Shown here: positions 16,764 through 24,866 of the stretch, one piece after another
Layout: every line of letters starts with the position of its first letter
How positions within the stretch are numbered: position 1 is the first letter of the stretch
Made by a program: the position numbers and the translations under genes
DNA from: Deltaproteobacteria bacterium
GTDB taxonomy: Bacteria; Myxococcota; JACRCW01
Assembly (NCBI GenBank): GCA_016218805.1
Contig: JACRCW010000042.1
Span: 44,104-108,103 of the forward strand
Length of the DNA stretch: 64,000 bases
Direction: 5' to 3'
The notes under the pieces: model-generated
Seen by the model: the letters and a program-made list of their open reading frames with translations, nothing else
Told to the model about the DNA's origin: nothing
Databases searched by the model: none

Positions 16764-17587
16764 TGTGGGCAATCCCCGCTCTTCTCCTCGCGCTTGGGGC
16801 TGCCGAGCCGGACGCGCCACCGCAGGACGCCACCCCCATCACGGCGCCGGAGACGGCGCCGCACCGGGATGCAGACCATCCCCTGTGGTCCCGTTCCCTG
16901 CGCATGCTCCCGCAGCTCGCCGCCGCCGCAGGCCTCACTGCGCTGTGGTTTGTCGTCGCGCCGGCGGTGCTCCTCGGCGGTCTGGCGGGCCTGGCGTTGG
17001 GGGGCGGCCTGTTGCTCGGCCCAACCTTCCTCCTCACCTACGCGTACCTGCTCTTCTACGGCGTGTACTACTTCAGCGGGCCCGTCGCCGCCGTGCACGT
17101 GCTGGCCTACGTGGCGGCGCAGACGCTGCTGGGATGGCTTGCGGGCACGGACCGCCGAGGCCTGGGCCTCTTGCGGCTGCCCGTACGGGCAGCTTCCGTA
17201 GGCGCCGCGGGAATTGCCGTTGGGGCGGTGTCGCTGGTGGAGGCCGCCGCGCTTGGCGTGGTGCTGACGGCCGTGGCCGGTGCGTCCCTGCTCATCATGC
17301 CGCGCGTCTGGCTGGTTTGGTACCCGCAGTCGGAAGCTGGCAATCCCGACGACGGTGGGCGCCTCCCCCGCGCCTGGCTCGCCGCGACATGCAACGTGCT
17401 GGCCTGCGCGGTGCCCTGCACCGCAACGTTCCTGCCACCGCTGCTGGCGCACAACGCGCTGCTGGCACACCCGCCAGCCATGCTCGGCGCCGTCGCGGCG
17501 GAGGACTTTGTGATTGCCCAGTTCCCGCGGACCGCTAAACGCAAGCGGGTGCATCCACGCCTGGATGACGACGAGGAGGACCGATGA
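16763..17587 (+). CDS. Hypothetical membrane protein with signal peptide
   Basis: The 274-residue product has an N-terminal signal peptide (ALLLALGAAEP), a short Pro/Asp-rich linker, about five hydrophobic segments and a basic/acidic tail ending in DDDEEDR. I recognise no family. Its composition and layout resemble the preceding gene, so the two may be subunits of one membrane complex (inference). It is coupled at both ends: TGATG with the upstream gene and ATGA with the downstream lipoprotein. Confidence 0.72.
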   Translation: MWAIPALLLALGAAEPDAPPQDATPITAPETAPHRDADHPLWSRSLRMLPQLAAAAGLTALWFVVAPAVLLGGLAGLALGGGLLLGPTFLLTYAYLLFYGVYYFSGPVAAVHVLAYVAAQTLLGWLAGTDRRGLGLLRLPVRAASVGAAGIAVGAVSLVEAAALGVVLTAVAGASLLIMPRVWLVWYPQSEAGNPDDGGRLPRAWLAATCNVLACAVPCTATFLPPLLAHNALLAHPPAMLGAVAAEDFVIAQFPRTAKRKRVHPRLDDDEEDR

Positions 17588-17796
17588 ACACCCTGCGGTG
17601 CGCGCTGATGCTCCTGAGCCTGGGCCCGCTGGCCGGCTGCGTGGCGGGCACGCCCGACCCGTGCATGAACCTGTGCTGCACCGGGTGCGCCTGTTGTGAC
17701 TCCGCGGAACTGACGCTGGAGCGGGTGCAGCCCTACTGTGCGCGCCCGGGCGAAAAGTGCCCGCCGGGTGACGCGGGTGTCTCCGACGTCCGTTGA
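17584..17796 (+). CDS. Small Cys-rich lipoprotein
   Basis: The 70-residue product has a signal peptide with a good lipobox, L-A-G-C, at about residues 16-19. The mature part is short and Cys-rich (CCTGCACC). The ATG overlaps the upstream stop (ATGA), so translation is probably coupled to the two membrane proteins, and the protein may be an accessory of that complex. Its last 64 bp overlap the 3' end of the convergent lgt-like gene on the other strand. No family is recognised. Confidence 0.65.
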   Translation: MNTLRCALMLLSLGPLAGCVAGTPDPCMNLCCTGCACCDSAELTLERVQPYCARPGEKCPPGDAGVSDVR

Positions 17797-18590
17797 GCCC
17801 GCCGCAGCATCCACCACCGCACGCCCACGAGCACCGGGAACAGCAGCAACGACAACACCTGTGACGTCGACACGCGCCCGCCGAACCACGTCCCGCGTTC
17901 GGCATCACCCCGCACCAGTTCCAGCAGCGGCCGCGCCACGGTGTACGCAAGGGCCACGGCGATGAACACCTCGCCGGGGAAGCGGCGCTGGCGCCATGCG
18001 AGCGGGACGTACAGCAACGCCACGGCCCAGAAGGCCGCCTCGTAGAGCTGCACCGGGTGCACCGGCACGCCGGCGGACGGGTGTCCCTCCGGGAAGATGA
18101 CGGCGGTGGGCCACGTGGTGGGTGTGCCGTGACAGCAGCCCGCTAGGAAACACCCGGCCCGCCCGATGATCATCCCCAGCGCCATCCCAGGCGCCGTGCA
18201 GTCAAACCCCGCGCCGATCCGGTCCAGCCGCCGGAGCCGTGCAAAGGCCAGCATGTTGACGACGACAAGGACGCAGCCGCCGTAGAAGACGAAACCGGGC
18301 TCGGTGATTCTTGCCCAATGCCAGGGGTCAGCCCGCAGCAGTTCCACGGCGGAGTGCACCACCACCCCGCCCAGCACGTGGCCGTCCGCTTCCAGCAGCG
18401 TGTGGAACAGCTTGGCGCCTAGCAGGCCGCTGGCAACAAAGACCAGGCTGCCGTCCAGCAGGTCCCGCGTGCGCCGGCCGTCATGCCGGCCCAGTGTCAC
18501 CGCCAGTCCCAGGCCCGCGGCGTACCCGGCCATGTGGAACAGCGCATAGGTGGACAGGATCAGCGGCCCAAGCCGCACCAGCGGATGCAT
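17733..18590 (-). CDS. Divergent prolipoprotein diacylglyceryl transferase (Lgt) homologue
   Basis: The 285-residue, seven-segment membrane protein belongs to the Lgt family, which moves diacylglycerol from phosphatidylglycerol onto the lipobox Cys. It keeps R in GRAG, the HPVQLYE box and a later Arg (RPLLELVRGD). Three positions important in E. coli Lgt are changed: the catalytic FHGG His reads FYGG, and GRxGNFxNGE reads GRAGCFLAGC, so the Asn and Glu positions are Cys. It is therefore a paralogue with altered chemistry or substrate, and no lgt symbol is given. It starts 4 bp after the MYXO-CTERM VIT-VWA gene, so the two form an operon. Confidence 0.85.
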   Translation of the reverse strand: MHPLVRLGPLILSTYALFHMAGYAAGLGLAVTLGRHDGRRTRDLLDGSLVFVASGLLGAKLFHTLLEADGHVLGGVVVHSAVELLRADPWHWARITEPGFVFYGGCVLVVVNMLAFARLRRLDRIGAGFDCTAPGMALGMIIGRAGCFLAGCCHGTPTTWPTAVIFPEGHPSAGVPVHPVQLYEAAFWAVALLYVPLAWRQRRFPGEVFIAVALAYTVARPLLELVRGDAERGTWFGGRVSTSQVLSLLLFPVLVGVRWWMLRRAQRTSETPASPGGHFSPGRAQ

Positions 18591-18594
18591 GGGA

Positions 18595-20694
18595 TCACAT
18601 GGGTCCGCACGCGGTGCGGCGCGCGCGCCGTCCCAACGCCAGCGCCGCCCACACGCCCAGGACCAGCGCCAGGCCCACCCACGGGGGCTGCCGCGGCGGC
18701 GAACATTCGCAGCCTGACGCGCCACTGCCCCCGCTGCCCCCCGTCGTCGGCCCCAGGGACGCCATGGAGCCATCGCCGCCCATGCGCCCTTCGTCGGTGC
18801 GCGTCCCCTGCACGGGTTCCACGGCAACACCGGCGGGGTCACGCGCCGGCCGCGCAATGTTGTACTGGGCGTACATCCCCGGGAACTCCAGGGCGAGCAG
18901 CGCGGAGTAGCGGGTCACAATCCCGTAGGTGCGCGCCAGCACCACGGCGGCCTCCAGGCGCGCCGGCGTCTCGCCCAGGACGTCCACCTCGCGTTCCAGT
19001 TCATCCGCCCAGGACTTGGCCATCAGCGCCGGCACCGCCAGGTGCGCACCGGAGGCCCCGCCCGCCAGCAGGCGCGCGCTGTCCACATGCTCCACGGCAT
19101 GCCCATCCCGGTCCGTCCCGTTCAACCGCAATTCCAGCGTTTCACCAGCCGCGGACCGGATCCCCAGGGTCAGAACGCTGCCGGGCAGAATCCGCGGGAT
19201 TCCCAGATCCATGGTGGACCCGGCGGCATCATCCACGGCAAGCCGCGCGTTCCCCACGCCGTCACGCCGGACCTGCTGGAACATGGCGAGGAATTGCCCC
19301 GGAATGGCGCCGTCCTCCAGCGCAAACGTGGAAATACCGGCAAAACGCTCAGTCAACGCACTGATGAGACGCTGGTTGAGGTCCGCGCCAATCCCAAGCG
19401 CAAACAGGCGTGCCGGACGCCCGGCGCGCGCCTGCGCCTCCTCCAGCGCGTTGATGAGGTCCCCGCTGGATTGCGGCCCCGCGTTGGGGTTGCCATCCGT
19501 GACCAGCACCAGGTCAATGGGACGGCCGGAGTTCTCCGTCGCTGCAATGTCCATGGCGCGGTCCAGGCCGGCGCCCAGGTTGGTGCCCCCCAGCGCGCGC
19601 AGTCCGTTCAGGAACTGCTTGCCCTCGTCGCGCTCGGCCGCGTCATACATCCGTCCCAGCGGCGCGCCCGGGAGCGCCGAGGTGTCCACGCAACCACCCA
19701 GCCCCACCTGCGGAGCGCCTGCCGCCGCCGTGGCGTCAGAAAACGCCACCACACTAAACCGCTCGCCGTCCTCCAGGTTGTCCAGCGCGCGCCCAATCAC
19801 GTCCACGGATTGCGCGAGTTTGTTCCCGGACATGGACCCGGACACGTCCAGGATGAACACCACCTCGCGTTTCTCCAACTGCTCCGGGCCCAGGTCCGGC
19901 GCCCACCGGGCCACCGCGTGCGGCTCCACGCGTGCGTCGGGTGACCGGTACAGCAGGCCGGATGCACGCGGCAGCGGTTGGGTGGGTTCAAGCTCCAGCG
20001 TGATGTCGTGGTCCAGGGCCGCGTAGTCCAGGTCCAGGGTGGCCAGCCCGGTGGCCACATCCAGCGTCCGCCGGGCGGCTCCGTAGCCGTCAAAGCGCCA
20101 ATTCCCGCTCTGCCACGCCCCGGGCACCAGGTGCACCCGGATCTTCACGCTGGGCACCATGGCCGGGTCCACGTCGTCATTCTCCACCGCAATGCGAAGC
20201 GTCCGCGTGCCCCCGCTGCCCTCCAGGAAATGCGCGTAATGGATGCGGATGTGCATCGGCTGTTCCACGGTGACCGGATATCCCAGCGTCCGGTAGGCGT
20301 CCGGTCCCACCTGCTGGATGAGCAGGGGTTCGCACGGCCGGGGGCGGGTGATGGCGTTGTAGACGTCCGTCCCCTCCTGCCGGCCAGTGGTCTCTGCTGG
20401 CTCCCAGCGGTCCTGCGCCGGCATCCAGTCTTCAGCCCCGCGGATCACGGCGCCCGGCGGCATGGGCAGCAGCATCTCCACCTGCCGGAAGCCGTCGCCG
20501 TCCGTGATGAGGGAGAACTCCATGACGGCTGACGCCACCTCCCCCTCCACGTGCACATCCAACGCGAGTTCGTCCGCCCTGATGGGTCCCTGGTCCCCCT
20601 GCTCCCCAGCGCGCACCTCCAGCGCCAGCACGTCCATGGCCGAGAATTGCAGCACGCACACCGCCGCCACGCCCCCAACGCTCAGGACCCGCAT
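18595..20694 (-). CDS. VIT and von Willebrand A domain surface protein with MYXO-CTERM anchor
   Basis: The 699-residue product has a signal peptide, a VIT domain (about 30-160) and a VWA domain (about 275-450). The metal-ion site is intact: DVSGSMSG near residue 281, the GGTN Thr and the VTDG Asp. VIT-VWA proteins bind ligands through Mg2+. The C-terminus has a Gly/Ser spacer, then ASGCECS, a single hydrophobic helix and a final Arg cluster. This is the tripartite MYXO-CTERM sorting signal, expected to be cut by a myxosortase and to leave the protein on the outer surface. GGAGG lies before ATG 20694. The divergent Lgt homologue follows after 4 bp. Confidence 0.9.
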   Translation of the reverse strand: MRVLSVGGVAAVCVLQFSAMDVLALEVRAGEQGDQGPIRADELALDVHVEGEVASAVMEFSLITDGDGFRQVEMLLPMPPGAVIRGAEDWMPAQDRWEPAETTGRQEGTDVYNAITRPRPCEPLLIQQVGPDAYRTLGYPVTVEQPMHIRIHYAHFLEGSGGTRTLRIAVENDDVDPAMVPSVKIRVHLVPGAWQSGNWRFDGYGAARRTLDVATGLATLDLDYAALDHDITLELEPTQPLPRASGLLYRSPDARVEPHAVARWAPDLGPEQLEKREVVFILDVSGSMSGNKLAQSVDVIGRALDNLEDGERFSVVAFSDATAAAGAPQVGLGGCVDTSALPGAPLGRMYDAAERDEGKQFLNGLRALGGTNLGAGLDRAMDIAATENSGRPIDLVLVTDGNPNAGPQSSGDLINALEEAQARAGRPARLFALGIGADLNQRLISALTERFAGISTFALEDGAIPGQFLAMFQQVRRDGVGNARLAVDDAAGSTMDLGIPRILPGSVLTLGIRSAAGETLELRLNGTDRDGHAVEHVDSARLLAGGASGAHLAVPALMAKSWADELEREVDVLGETPARLEAAVVLARTYGIVTRYSALLALEFPGMYAQYNIARPARDPAGVAVEPVQGTRTDEGRMGGDGSMASLGPTTGGSGGSGASGCECSPPRQPPWVGLALVLGVWAALALGRRARRTACGPM

Positions 20695-20913
20695 CGGTCA
20701 CCTCCGTGTTCTCGCGCGCCGCCGCGCTGCAGGGCGTGTGCCCCGCGGTGCTTCCACCGCGCGGGCCCGTCGCCACGCGGGCTTGCCGCGCGTCGCGGGA
20801 TCACCAGAGAGGACACGCGGCGCACACCCGGCGCACACCGCGCGCACACGGTGGCCACCCGGGTTTCCGCTCCGTGCGAATTCGTCAGCGGGCGAAATAC
20901 CGCGATTTACGTT

Positions 20914-20929
20914 TGCTCAATTCGTGCCA
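20914..20929 (-). promoter_or_regulatory. Candidate sigma-54 promoter upstream of the VIT-VWA gene
   Basis: Read on the minus strand the site is TGGCACGAATTGAGCA. It has a perfect -24 TGGCACG, the required GG-N10-GC spacing and a -12 GC, but the -12 element is GAGCA, not TTGCA. It lies about 220 bp before the start codon in the only AT-richer patch of this gap. It is a pattern match only; no enhancer site was identified. Confidence 0.3.
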
Positions 20930-20946
20930 TTTCCCCGGCCGCGCTG

Positions 20947-20963
20947 CCGCCGGTGGTCGGCGG
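20947..20963 (-). terminator. Hairpin just 3' of cysK
   Basis: A perfect 6-bp GC stem with a 5-nt loop (CCGCCG-GTGGT-CGGCGG) begins 3 nt after the cysK stop. It lacks a T-run, so it could be a weak terminator, an mRNA-stabilising hairpin or chance in GC-rich DNA. Confidence 0.25.
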
Positions 20964-20965
20964 GC

Positions 20966-21937
20966 TCACAACCCGGCCTGGTCAAACATCCCTTCAAACA
21001 GGATGCCCGTCAGGTAGCGCTCGCCGGAGTCCGGCAGGACGGTGACAAGGGTCTTCCCGTCGTACTCGGGGCGTTGTGCCAGGCGCACGGCCACGGCCAC
21101 TGCCGCGCCACAGGAGATTCCGGAGAGGATGCCCTCCTCGCGCGCCAGCCGGCGCGCCATCTCCACGGATTCGTCGTTGGTGACGTGCTCCACCGCGTCA
21201 ATGAGGCTGGTGTCCAGCGTGCCCGGGATGAAACCCGCGCCAATGCCCTGGATCTTGTGCGGCCCCGGCACCAGCGGTTCCTTGGCCAGGAACTGCTTGA
21301 TCACCGGGCTGTGCGACGGCTCCACGGCAATGGTCCTCAACGTCAGTCCCTTGGTGTGCTTGAGGTACCGGCTGACGCCGCTGAGCGTGCCGCCCGTGCC
21401 CACGCCGGAGACAAACGCGTCAATCTTCCCGCCCGTGTCCTCAAAGATCTCCGGCCCGGTGGTGTCCTCGTGGATGCGCGGGTTGGCCTGGTTTTCAAAC
21501 TGCTGCAGCAGGACGTACCGGCCCGGGTCCGACTTGGCGATCTCCTCCGACTTGGCCACCGCGCCCTTCATGCCCTTGGCCGCCTCGGTGAGGACCAGCT
21601 TGGCGCCCAGCGCCTTGAGCACCTTGCGGCGCTCCACGCTCATGCTCTCCGGCATGGTCAGCGTGATGGGGTACCCGCGCGCCGCCGCCACAAACGCCAA
21701 CGCAATGCCCGTGTTTCCACTGGTCGGCTCCACCAGCTCCTTGCCCGCGCCCAGCACGCCACGCTTCTCCGCGTCCCACACCATGGCTGCGCCAATGCGG
21801 CACTTCACGCTGTAGGCCGGGTTGCGGCCCTCAATCTTTGCCAGCACCGTCGCCTTGGTCTTGCCAACGACGCGGTTCAGCCGCACCAGCGGCGTGCGCC
21901 CGATGGATTGCGAGTTGTCCTCATAGATGCGTCCCAT
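20966..21937 (-). CDS. cysK: Cysteine synthase (O-acetylserine sulfhydrylase)
   Basis: The 323-residue PLP enzyme has the Schiff-base Lys in [11 protein letters not shown], the substrate loop [11 protein letters not shown] and the phosphate-binding GVGTGGT loop. It makes cysteine from O-acetylserine and sulfide. The motifs match the CysK/CysM family; length and motif details favour CysK. Two abutting 16-bp palindromic sites lie 14-45 bp before its start, so the gene is probably regulated by a dimeric repressor or activator. Confidence 0.95.
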   Translation of the reverse strand: MGRIYEDNSQSIGRTPLVRLNRVVGKTKATVLAKIEGRNPAYSVKCRIGAAMVWDAEKRGVLGAGKELVEPTSGNTGIALAFVAAARGYPITLTMPESMSVERRKVLKALGAKLVLTEAAKGMKGAVAKSEEIAKSDPGRYVLLQQFENQANPRIHEDTTGPEIFEDTGGKIDAFVSGVGTGGTLSGVSRYLKHTKGLTLRTIAVEPSHSPVIKQFLAKEPLVPGPHKIQGIGAGFIPGTLDTSLIDAVEHVTNDESVEMARRLAREEGILSGISCGAAVAVAVRLAQRPEYDGKTLVTVLPDSGERYLTGILFEGMFDQAGL

Positions 21938-21950
21938 GTCCGGCCTCCGT

Positions 21951-21982
21951 GTCCGTTATGTTGGACGTCCGTTATAACGGAC
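21951..21982. promoter_or_regulatory. Tandem 16-bp operator-like palindromes upstream of cysK
   Basis: Positions 21967-21982 read GTCCGTTATAACGGAC, a perfect 16-bp palindrome. Directly abutting at 21951-21966 is GTCCGTTATGTTGGAC, which matches it at 13 of 16 positions. Two same-phase copies without a spacer suggest cooperative binding of a dimeric regulator. The TTATAA centre could also overlap a -10 element. The regulator is not in the window; an Rrf2-, LysR- or TetR-type protein is possible, but this is inference. Confidence 0.7.
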
Positions 21983-22128
21983 GCCGGGCCGCGGCACAAG
22001 CCCGCTTGGTGGGCGTTTTGTCCGCCGCCTGGGCGGGGCAGGTGTGCCCGACGCAACCGGCGGGAGTGGAGGCCAGGCCGAGAGCGACCCTTGTTGACGG
22101 TCCCCGATGGGCTCGCTACGCACACGAC

Positions 22129-22356
22129 ATGACGGTCGAGACGATTCAAGCAGAGATTCTGGGCCTTTCCCCCGGGGAGAGGGCCAAGCTCATTGACGTG
22201 CTCTGGGATTCACTGTCCTCGCCCGAGACGAGGTCCCGCGAGGCTGCCTGGGCCGAGGAGTCGGAGCGCCGCATTGACGCCGTCGACGCCGGTGCGCTGC
22301 CGGCGAGGGACGCCGGGCATGTGTTCGCGGACCTGCGGAGGGAGCTGCGGAAGTGA
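22129..22356 (+). CDS. Antitoxin of a ParE/RelE-type addiction module
   Basis: The 75-residue protein matches the 'putative addiction module component' family: a TVETIQAEILGLSPGERAKLID start, a WDSL motif and a charged C-terminal helix ending RRELRK. Such proteins neutralise a RelE/ParE-fold toxin. ATG 22129 is chosen because it starts the conserved region; the frame is open further upstream. The stop overlaps the toxin GTG (GTGA). It uses GTC, TTC and GAC before G more freely than neighbouring genes, consistent with mobile origin. Confidence 0.85.
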   Translation: MTVETIQAEILGLSPGERAKLIDVLWDSLSSPETRSREAAWAEESERRIDAVDAGALPARDAGHVFADLRRELRK

Positions 22357-22643
22357 ACCTGCGATTCACGTCCGCCGCCGAAGCCGAGCTCCGGGACGCT
22401 GTTACGTTCTACGAAGTCGCCGAGAACGGCCTGGGCGGAGTCTTTCTCGACGAAGTCGAGGCGACAGCAGCACGAATCCTGGCGCACCCCGAAGGCTGGA
22501 CACCCATGTCTCCCAGGACGCGGCGTTGCCGTACCCACCGATTTCCGTTCGGTCTCTTCTACCAGATCAGGAATGAAGAGATTGTCGTCGTTTCCGTCAT
22601 GGATCTCCGACGCGATCCAAGGCGCTGGGAAGGGTACCTGTAG
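22353..22643 (+). CDS. ParE/RelE-family toxin
   Basis: The 96-residue product has the ParE/RelE fold pattern: F-T-S-A-A-E-A-E-L, AVTFYE, RFPFGLFYQI and a late Arg-rich strand (VSVMDLRRDPRRWE). RelE-type members cut mRNA on the ribosome and ParE-type members poison gyrase; sequence alone does not say which applies. The GTG start at 22353 overlaps the antitoxin stop, which gives coupled expression. No operator for autoregulation was identified. Confidence 0.85.
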   Translation: MNLRFTSAAEAELRDAVTFYEVAENGLGGVFLDEVEATAARILAHPEGWTPMSPRTRRCRTHRFPFGLFYQIRNEEIVVVSVMDLRRDPRRWEGYL

Positions 22644-22788
22644 CGTCTCTGCGGTCCACGCGACCCGGAGACGGTCCTCTGCGGCCGTTCCAGTTCGCTC
22701 ACCGCGAGGCCCGTGGTCCGCGACGCGGCTTGACGGGCCAAATTCCCTCCCCGTAGGGTCCGCGCCCCCGTACGCGTGAAGGGACGCC

Positions 22789-24489
22789 GTGAACCCCATG
22801 AGCGAACAGCACCCGCAGACGTCTGCCCCCTCTCTTGAAGCCTTCCTCGCCGCCGGTGGCACTGACGGCGGCATCCACGAAGGCGACATCGCCCGCGCCA
22901 CGGTCACCTCCGTCGGGACGGACGTGGTGGTTGCCACCCTGGAAGACAAGACCGAGGGCCAGGTCCCCCTCAAGGATTTCCCGTCCGTCGACGGGGCTCC
23001 CCAGGTGAAGGTGGGAGACACGCTGGACGTGCTGGTGGAGTTCCGCCACACGCAGGACGGCCCGGTGCTGTTCTCCAAGGCCCGGGCGGATGCGCTCAGG
23101 ACCTGGGACAACATCACCGCGGCGTGTGAAGGGGATGGGGTCGTGGAGGGTGAGATCGTGGCGCAGGTCAAGGGTGGCCTCTCCGTCGACATCGGCGTGA
23201 AGGCGTTCCTGCCCGCCAGCCAGGCCACGCTCTGGCCGGTCCCCAACCTGGACCGCCTGGTCGGTGAGAAGCACCGGTTCAAGGTGGTCAAGTTCAGCCG
23301 GAAGCGCGCCAACATCGTGCTCTCTCGGCGCGTGCTGCTGGAGAAGGAGCGTGATGCGCAGAAGAAGGAAGCGCTCCAGGCGCTGCGGGAAGGCGCGGTG
23401 GTCACCGGCCGCGTCAAGAACCTCACGCATTACGGAGCGTTTGTGGACGTGGGCGGAGTGGACGGGCTGCTGCACGTCACGGACCTCAGCTGGGCCCGCG
23501 TGCAGCACCCGGCCGACGTGCTCAAGCCCGGGGATGAAGTGCAGGTGAAGGTGCTCAAGTTTGACCCGGCCCATGAGCGCATCTCCCTGGGTCTCAAGCA
23601 GCTCCAGGAGGACCCGTGGATGGCGGCCGTGGCCAAGTACACGCCGGGCGCGCGGGTGAAGGGCAGGGTCGTGTCCATCACGGACTACGGCGCCTTCCTG
23701 GAGTTGGAGGCGGGCGTGGAAGGGCTCATCCACATCAGTGAGATGAGCTGGACCCGCCGCGTGAAACACCCGTCCAAGGTGGTGAACATTGGTGACGAGG
23801 TGGAAGCCGTGGTGCTGGACCTGGACAAGGCCACCCGGCGCATCTCCCTGGGAATGAAGCAGGCGCAGGCCAACCCGTGGACGCAGCTTGCCGCTCGCCT
23901 CCCCGTCGGCACCGTCCTCAAGGGCAAGGTTCGCAACATCACGGACTTTGGTGTCTTTGTGGGGATTGAGGAGGGCATAGACGGGCTGGTCCACATTGCG
24001 GACCTGAGCTGGACCCAGCGCGTGAAGCATCCCAGTGAGCTGTACAAGGTGGGAGACGACGTGGAGGCCGTGGTCCTCAACGTGAACGCCGCGGAAGAGC
24101 GCATCAGCCTGGGCATCAAGCAGCTGCACGAGGATCCCTGGGCGCGCGTTGCGCAGGCCTACCCGCGCGGCGCACGCATCAAGGGCAAGGTCCTCAAGAC
24201 CACCGATTTCGGTGCGTTCATCGAAATCGAGCCGGGCATTGAAGGCCTGTGCCACGTCTCCGAGATGAGCGATGCGCGCGTGGATGATCCCCACACGTTC
24301 GTGACGGTGGGGCAGGTGGTGGACGTGATGGTCATTGACATCAACAGCGCTGACCACCGGATTGGCCTCTCCATCCGCGGCCTCACGACCCAGGAAGAGC
24401 GCACGGACTACCGCGCGTACATGAACGCCACCAAGGACGAGGGTCGCGCCACGCTGGGTGACATCATGAAGGACAAGGTCCGCCGCTGA
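22789..24489 (+). CDS. rpsA: 30S ribosomal protein S1
   Basis: The 566-residue protein has six S1 (OB-fold) RNA-binding repeats, the last four with the classical pattern GxVxxITDYGAFLELExGVEGLIHISEMSW. S1 helps mRNA bind to the small subunit. GTG 22789 is preferred over ATG 22798 because AAGGGA lies 4 nt before the GTG. ATC before G is more common here than in neighbouring genes, as might be expected for a highly expressed gene. It stands alone, 145 bp after the toxin. Confidence 0.95.
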   Translation: MNPMSEQHPQTSAPSLEAFLAAGGTDGGIHEGDIARATVTSVGTDVVVATLEDKTEGQVPLKDFPSVDGAPQVKVGDTLDVLVEFRHTQDGPVLFSKARADALRTWDNITAACEGDGVVEGEIVAQVKGGLSVDIGVKAFLPASQATLWPVPNLDRLVGEKHRFKVVKFSRKRANIVLSRRVLLEKERDAQKKEALQALREGAVVTGRVKNLTHYGAFVDVGGVDGLLHVTDLSWARVQHPADVLKPGDEVQVKVLKFDPAHERISLGLKQLQEDPWMAAVAKYTPGARVKGRVVSITDYGAFLELEAGVEGLIHISEMSWTRRVKHPSKVVNIGDEVEAVVLDLDKATRRISLGMKQAQANPWTQLAARLPVGTVLKGKVRNITDFGVFVGIEEGIDGLVHIADLSWTQRVKHPSELYKVGDDVEAVVLNVNAAEERISLGIKQLHEDPWARVAQAYPRGARIKGKVLKTTDFGAFIEIEPGIEGLCHVSEMSDARVDDPHTFVTVGQVVDVMVIDINSADHRIGLSIRGLTTQEERTDYRAYMNATKDEGRATLGDIMKDKVRR

Positions 24490-24866
24490 GTGAGACGGCG
24501 GGAATCGCGGGCAACATGGGAGGCGTCCGCGCCCTGTGCGGCGCGCTCGAGGATCCGGCACGCGGATTTCGCGAGATTCTCCAGGTGCGCCGCGTCCGGC
24601 GTTGAACGGGTGGAAAACCCGGCGGGGCGTGTGCACACCGACGATGAACGCCAGCAGCCGCTTCCCCGTCCATTCCTCCACCGCCCACAGCAATGGCCCG
24701 AAATGCGCCCGCACCCGTTCATGCCGCGTCGCCTTCTCCGGCTGGTGGCGCTTGCGGGGCACCGCCCCTTGACCGCACGGTCCGCGCCGGTCCAATCGCG
24801 CCGTGGCGCGGCGCATCCGCGCGTGCCACGGACGGCCGCGTGACGGCGTCCGCGACGGAGGAATCC
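24490..24866. other. 377-bp gap between rpsA and the aldehyde dehydrogenase gene
   Basis: I see no supportable gene here. A minus-strand frame across about 24600-24770 gives a protein-like stretch but has no clear start, ends in low-complexity sequence and matches nothing I know. There is no convincing hairpin with a T-run. The promoter of the aldehyde dehydrogenase gene probably lies here. Confidence 0.5.

Noticed and set aside
24600..24770. A protein-like minus-strand stretch in the rpsA to aldehyde dehydrogenase gap
   Set aside because: It has no clear start, continues into low-complexity sequence and matches no family I know.
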